From Armatimonadota bacterium (GTDB lineage: Bacteria > Armatimonadota > Fimbriimonadia > Fimbriimonadales > ATM1), in assembly GCA_003577165.1 (NCBI GenBank), contig QEUM01000009.1:124001-188000 (forward strand): a stretch of 64,000 nucleotides of DNA. Reading direction: 5' to 3'. Below the pieces are notes generated by a model. The model saw nothing but the letters and a program-made list of their open reading frames with translations. It was not told where the DNA came from and searched no databases. The position numbers and the translations under genes are program-made. Within the stretch, counting starts at the first letter, position 1, and each line of letters starts with the position of its first letter. Positions 60,462 through 64,000 of the stretch are shown piece by piece.

Positions 60462-61526
60462 CTATCCTACACTCAACCACTCAACGCTCTCCTTCAATTG
60501 ACGAACCGCATCCTCCGCCGCGGTTTCGCCTCTCCGTCGCGGTGTCGGAAGGTCCGCGTCGAGATAGGCGCTCACTTCGAGTAAGGACTGCACATCAGCA
60601 GGAATCCCTTCGGGAACGTCGCGGTCGAGCAAGGTGAGCGCGGCAGCAATCCACATACGCGGAACGGTCCTGAGGTTGTATCCTCCGCCTCCGCAGGCAA
60701 CCGTTGGCAGGTCGAGGCCGCGCACCTCCTGTACCGCCTCCAGCCATTCTTGCGCCGCGAGGTTGACGTGAGCGATCGGATCAAGAGCATGAGTGTCGGT
60801 ACCCATTTGCAGAACGATGGCCTCGGCGCCGAAGCGGCGCACCGCCGTCGGCACGATGGCACGAAATGCCTCAAGCCACACGTCCCCCGTCGTTCCCGCG
60901 TTGACGGGAATGTTGAGCGAAGTCTTCTCCGCACCCAACTCTCCGACGAACCCTGTGCCGGGAAACAGAGAACGACCCGATTCATGAATGCTGATGGTGA
61001 GAACGGTGGGTTCGTCGTAGAAGATCCACTGCACTCCATCCCCGTGGTGGACGTCGATGTCGATGTAGGCGACCCTCGAGAAGCGTTCACGCAGCAGGGA
61101 GATCGCCACTGCCAAGTCGTTGTAGATACAGAATCCGCTCGCTCGCTCAGGCATCGCGTGATGAAGTCCGCCACTGAGGGAGATCGCCAGGGGCGAACCG
61201 TCGCACACCGCGCGCGCTGCGGCTGCGCTGCCGCCGACATACCAGAGGCTGGCTCCGTGCATGTCCGAGAAAAGAGGATCGTCACCGTAGCCGAGGCCGT
61301 GCTCTGGTGATGGAACTCCCTCGCCTGCGCGCTTGACAGCCTCAAGATAGTCGCGCGTGTGGATTCGCAGGAGGTCGTCGTACGTCGCTGGGGGGGGCAC
61401 CGACACCTGGATGCCTTCGGCCTCTGCGAGAGCGATGGCGCGGCGAAGCCGCTCCGGATTCAGCGGATGGCCGGCTCCGAAGTCGTAGGAGAGCATCTCC
61501 GGCCGGTAGAAGAACTCGCCGCGCAC
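60462..61526 (-). CDS. Histone deacetylase-family amidohydrolase (AcuC-like)
   Basis: The 354-residue zinc enzyme has the catalytic features of class I deacetylases: LHHAMP, the zinc site DIDVHHGDG, SIHESG, MGTDTH and the catalytic-Tyr GGGGYN. Bacterial AcuC-type enzymes deacetylate proteins such as acetyl-CoA synthetase, or polyamines. The GTG at 61526 matches the conserved N-terminus FFYRPEMLSYDFGAGHP, and TACTCT lies six bases before it; a TTG at 61577 would precede that signal. It is the first gene of the NurA-HerA operon, 16 bases before nurA. Confidence 0.87.
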   Translation of the reverse strand: MRGEFFYRPEMLSYDFGAGHPLNPERLRRAIALAEAEGIQVSVPPPATYDDLLRIHTRDYLEAVKRAGEGVPSPEHGLGYGDDPLFSDMHGASLWYVGGSAAAARAVCDGSPLAISLSGGLHHAMPERASGFCIYNDLAVAISLLRERFSRVAYIDIDVHHGDGVQWIFYDEPTVLTISIHESGRSLFPGTGFVGELGAEKTSLNIPVNAGTTGDVWLEAFRAIVPTAVRRFGAEAIVLQMGTDTHALDPIAHVNLAAQEWLEAVQEVRGLDLPTVACGGGGYNLRTVPRMWIAAALTLLDRDVPEGIPADVQSLLEVSAYLDADLPTPRRRGETAAEDAVRQLKESVEWLSVG

Positions 61527-61532
61527 CCCGCG

Positions 61533-61538
61533 AGAGTA
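61533..61538 (-). promoter_or_regulatory. -10-like TACTCT six bases before the deacetylase GTG
   Basis: TACTCT on the minus strand ends six bases before the GTG at 61526. It would drive the deacetylase-NurA-HerA operon as a leaderless transcript. Confidence 0.45.
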
Positions 61539-61592
61539 CCGCGCCCGAGCCGAGCAGTCTCGGCGAAGCATGCGCAAAAGCGCGGCCGCCTC

Positions 61593-61622
61593 TTTACAGT
61601 CGGAGGTGGTGGGTGTTAGACT
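61593..61622 (+). promoter_or_regulatory. Promoter of the TerC gene: TTTACA-18-TAGACT
   Basis: TTTACA (61593-61598) and TAGACT (61617-61622) are separated by 18 bases, and TAGACT ends eight bases before the ATG at 61631. This is the clearest -35/-10 pair in the window. Confidence 0.62.
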
Positions 61623-61630
61623 CCGCGCCC

Positions 61631-62371
61631 ATGGAGTGGCTGTCCGACCCGAACATCTGGCTGGGTCTCATCACCTTGACGATTCTGGAAATCGTTCTCG
61701 GCATCGACAACATCGTGTTCATCTCGATCCTCTCCGGCAAATTGCCGCAGGATCAGAGGCCGAGGGCACGCAGAGTGGGGCTTGCGCTCGCGCTGATCAT
61801 GCGCGTGCTCCTCCTGCTCTCGATCTCTTGGGTGATGGGCTTGACCGCTCCGCTTCTGACGATTGTCGGGCGAGAGATCACTGGTCGGGACCTAATCCTG
61901 TTCCTGGGCGGCGGATTCTTGATCTTCAAGAGCGTCCGAGAGATTCATGAAAAACTTGAAGGCGAGCCTGGGCATGCACTCCCTTCGACTGGCGCAACCT
62001 TTGGGTCCGTGATCTTCCAGATCATGCTCCTCGACCTCGTTTTCTCTCTCGACAGCGTAATCACCGCCGTCGGCATGGTGCAGAGCGTGGCGATCATGGT
62101 GGCCGCGGTCCTCATCGCCGTCGCGTTTATGCTGATCTTCGTCAATCCGATCAGTGACTTCGTGGAAAAACACCCGACGGTGAAGATGCTCGCGCTCGCG
62201 TTCTTGATCCTCATCGGCGTCAACCTGATCGCGGAGGCGACAGGAAATCACATTCCGAAGGGATACACTTACTTTGCGATGGCGTTCAGCGTGGTCGTGG
62301 AGTTGCTCAACCTTCGCATGAAGGCAAAGGCCGCGCCGGTCCACCTGCGAAGCCCAATGGAGGAAGGATAG
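61631..62371 (+). CDS. TerC-family integral membrane protein
   Basis: The 246-residue protein has seven or so hydrophobic segments. The two family motifs are EIVLGIDNIVFISIL and LDLVFSLDSVITAVGM, each with an acidic residue in the membrane that may bind metal. TerC proteins are linked to tellurite resistance and, more recently, to manganese export in some bacteria; the substrate here is unknown. The start at 61631 is supported by the promoter spacing; an in-frame GTG at 61613 would precede +1. Confidence 0.9.
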   Translation: MEWLSDPNIWLGLITLTILEIVLGIDNIVFISILSGKLPQDQRPRARRVGLALALIMRVLLLLSISWVMGLTAPLLTIVGREITGRDLILFLGGGFLIFKSVREIHEKLEGEPGHALPSTGATFGSVIFQIMLLDLVFSLDSVITAVGMVQSVAIMVAAVLIAVAFMLIFVNPISDFVEKHPTVKMLALAFLILIGVNLIAEATGNHIPKGYTYFAMAFSVVVELLNLRMKAKAAPVHLRSPMEEG

Positions 62372-62507
62372 AAACGTCGGACGCGGCCAGCGCTTCGTTA
62401 CGCCCAGCGGCAGTGGTCACATCTTCGTGTGCGCCGGGCTGATCCTTGCCAGCCGCGATCCGATTGTATAGATTCAGACGACTTCCGCACGCCCTGGGTT
62501 CGGACGG
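62372..62507. other. Gap between convergent terC and antiporter genes
   Basis: This 136-base gap lies between two convergent stops. A weak GGCTG/CAGCC hairpin is present near 62437-62453 without a clear U-tract. Nothing else is seen. Confidence 0.4.
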
Positions 62508-64000
62508 TTAGTCGAATCCTGCGTGGCCCCTTGCGCTCGGAGCGTCCTCTACCGACTCCTCCGCCTTCCCTACCTGAATGCCGGTCAGCACCAAGCACTC
62601 CCGCACCATGGCCTTCGCAGTCTCCTCCTCTGCGACCACCGCGGCGTTCACCCCCTGGGTTTCGAGTTCGTCCGCCGAACCGGAACTGTGCGCGCGGGCC
62701 ACGATCGCAATGTTCGGATTCAGATTCCGCACGTGTTTTGCCGTAAGAACTGTCGTGAATCGATCCGGCATCGCGAGGATGGCGAGCTGCGCCTTCTCCG
62801 CCTGACACCTCTTCAGGATTTCCGGGTTGGAGGCATCGCCGAAGACGGTTGCGTAAGCATGCTCGCAAGCCGACCGTAGGGCGCGAGCGTCAAAATCCAC
62901 TACGACGACACGCAAGTTGAGTTCTTTCATCAGCCTGCAGATTCGGCGACCGACTCGGCCGTATCCGCACAAAATCGCGTGACCGGATGTGTCTTCGCCC
63001 GGCGGCTCGACGAACGAAATCAAGCGTCCGAAGTTCACACGCCGCGAGAGACGCTCTGCTATGGGATCCAAGGCAGCGAATAGGAGGGGCGACAAGAGCA
63101 GCGTCATGGCAGTCGCGGAGAGAATCAAGTCGTACAGTTCCCGTGGAATGACATCGAGCTTCAGGGCCGAATTCGCCATCACGAACGAGAACTCTCCGAT
63201 CTGTGAAAGCGCGAGACCGGTGGACACGGCGACCCTCGGGTGAAATCCGAGCATCTGGGTCAGCACTCCGATGATCAGAGTCTTTCCCAACAGAATCATG
63301 ACGGTGAGGCTGAGAACTGGAAGCCAGTGCTCCAACAGGAATTGGAGATCGATCAGCATCCCGAGGGACACAAAGAAGAAACTGCCGAAGAGCTCGCGGA
63401 ACGGAATCGACTCCGCGATGACTTGGTGCCTGAATTCGCTCCGGCTCAATGTCATTCCGGCGAGGAACGCACCCACTGCGATCGAGATGCCGATCTTGTC
63501 TGCGATCACGGCTGCGGCGAAGCAGAGCCCCAAAGCGGAGAGGATAAAGAGTTCGCGACTTCGTGTGCGGCTGATTGCGCGCAACATCATGGGAACGATG
63601 CGCGTCGAGGCCGCCCAAAGGGCAGCGACGAGAGCTAGGCTCCAACCAACCTGCGCGGCTGCGCCACCCAAACTCGCCGCGCCGACAGATAGGGGCAGCA
63701 ACGCGAGCGCAAGAACGAGCGACAAGTCTTGCACAAGCGCATAAGCGAGGACGGCAGATCCGAGATTGGAGCCGATGTGGTTTCTCGCCTCGAGAAGTTT
63801 GAGCGCAACCGCGGTGGAACTGAGCGCGCCCGCGTAGCCCGCGATAAGCGAAGGCACCATCTCAAATCCCAGAGATCGAGCGAGCAGCGCGCCGAGGCCG
63901 AGAGTAACCAGGATCTGCAAAGGGGCGCCGACCGCTGCAAGCCGGTTCGCAAGGTCCTGAAACGACACCTCCATCCCGACGATGAAAAGCAGCAGGGCCA
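62508..64000 (-). CDS. CPA2-type cation:proton antiporter with TrkA-N domain (KefB/RosB-like), partial at right edge
   Basis: About 497 residues are visible; the frame is open through the right edge, so the N-terminus lies outside. The membrane part has about ten hydrophobic segments with the family stretch AGALSSTAVALKLLEAR and AVGAFLAGMTLSRSEFRHQV. The C-terminal TrkA-N domain starts HAILCGYGRVGRRICRLMKE and has VVVDFDARAL and FGDASNPEILKRC. It probably exchanges K+ or Na+ for protons under nucleotide control. The first ATG at 63974 lies inside a conserved membrane helix (LLLFIVGMEVSFQ) and is not the real start. Confidence 0.9.
   Translation of the reverse strand, partial: ALLLFIVGMEVSFQDLANRLAAVGAPLQILVTLGLGALLARSLGFEMVPSLIAGYAGALSSTAVALKLLEARNHIGSNLGSAVLAYALVQDLSLVLALALLPLSVGAASLGGAAAQVGWSLALVAALWAASTRIVPMMLRAISRTRSRELFILSALGLCFAAAVIADKIGISIAVGAFLAGMTLSRSEFRHQVIAESIPFRELFGSFFFVSLGMLIDLQFLLEHWLPVLSLTVMILLGKTLIIGVLTQMLGFHPRVAVSTGLALSQIGEFSFVMANSALKLDVIPRELYDLILSATAMTLLLSPLLFAALDPIAERLSRRVNFGRLISFVEPPGEDTSGHAILCGYGRVGRRICRLMKELNLRVVVVDFDARALRSACEHAYATVFGDASNPEILKRCQAEKAQLAILAMPDRFTTVLTAKHVRNLNPNIAIVARAHSSGSADELETQGVNAAVVAEEETAKAMVRECLVLTGIQVGKAEESVEDAPSARGHAGFD

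Noticed and set aside
1-64000. Many homopolymer runs of seven or more G or C (for example near 8031, 11301, 13213, 21901, 52431), as possible phase-variation tracts
   Set aside because: At this GC content about 20-25 runs of seven or more are expected by chance in 64 kb, close to the number seen, and most simply encode Gly-Gly or Pro-Pro inside conserved proteins.
1-64000. CRISPR arrays, insertion sequences, prophage or integrase genes
   Set aside because: No regularly spaced repeats, transposase or phage-structural motifs were seen; gene packing is that of a core chromosome.

Overview
The window is a gene-dense, GC-rich (roughly 60%) chromosomal segment of a diderm bacterium with meso-diaminopimelate-type peptidoglycan. 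It holds 53 protein genes and one tRNA, almost no intergenic space, and no prophage, insertion sequence or CRISPR array. Gene content (complete dcw cluster with MraZ, an MCE/MlaD protein and an MlaF-type ATPase implying an outer membrane, a PafA-type ligase outside Actinobacteria-like context, DUF5117-type and M28 secreted peptidases, many short overlaps) suggests Armatimonadota, probably near Fimbriimonadales. That assignment is an inference from general resemblance, not from a search.

Positions 1-12655 are one minus-strand division and cell-wall (dcw) operon read right to left: mraZ, rsmH, ftsL-like, FtsI-type PBP, murE, murF, mraY, murD, ftsW, murG, and murC fused in frame to ddl, which runs off the left edge. 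Nearly every junction overlaps, and an array of AGTGG direct repeats in front of mraZ looks like the MraZ operator. Positions 12656-24801 hold a divergent glycosyltransferase/pafA pair, then a plus-strand run (DUF1326-like, lipoprotein, MCE protein, rplI, dnaB, purD, unknown), and then a Tat-signal protein plus amidase, a GNAT acetyltransferase and a tiny basic protein.

Positions 24873-40849 are accessory and housekeeping genes: M24, M28, DUF5117-type, M50B and M3 peptidases, purB, a sugar dehydrogenase, an ankyrin protein, a flippase, and a cytochrome b/molybdopterin oxidoreductase pair. Positions 41028-57502 hold tRNA-Arg(CCU), cysS, a VanW protein, an acyl-CoA ligase divergent from mfd, a Cys/Met PLP enzyme with hom, a large esterase, and an MlaF-type ATPase with an alcohol dehydrogenase. 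Positions 57510-64000 hold a minus-strand histone deacetylase-like/NurA/HerA operon, a TerC protein, and a partial KefB-type antiporter.

A window-wide signal is a TANNNT hexamer placed 6-9 bases before the start codon of many operon-leading genes with no Shine-Dalgarno sequence. This is the layout expected for leaderless mRNAs, and it helps choose several starts (cysS, mfd, terC, the deacetylase). The most unusual items are the lone PafA-type ligase, the HDAC-NurA-HerA operon with an atypical Walker A, the MurC-Ddl fusion and the MCE protein with a beta-rich C-terminal domain.
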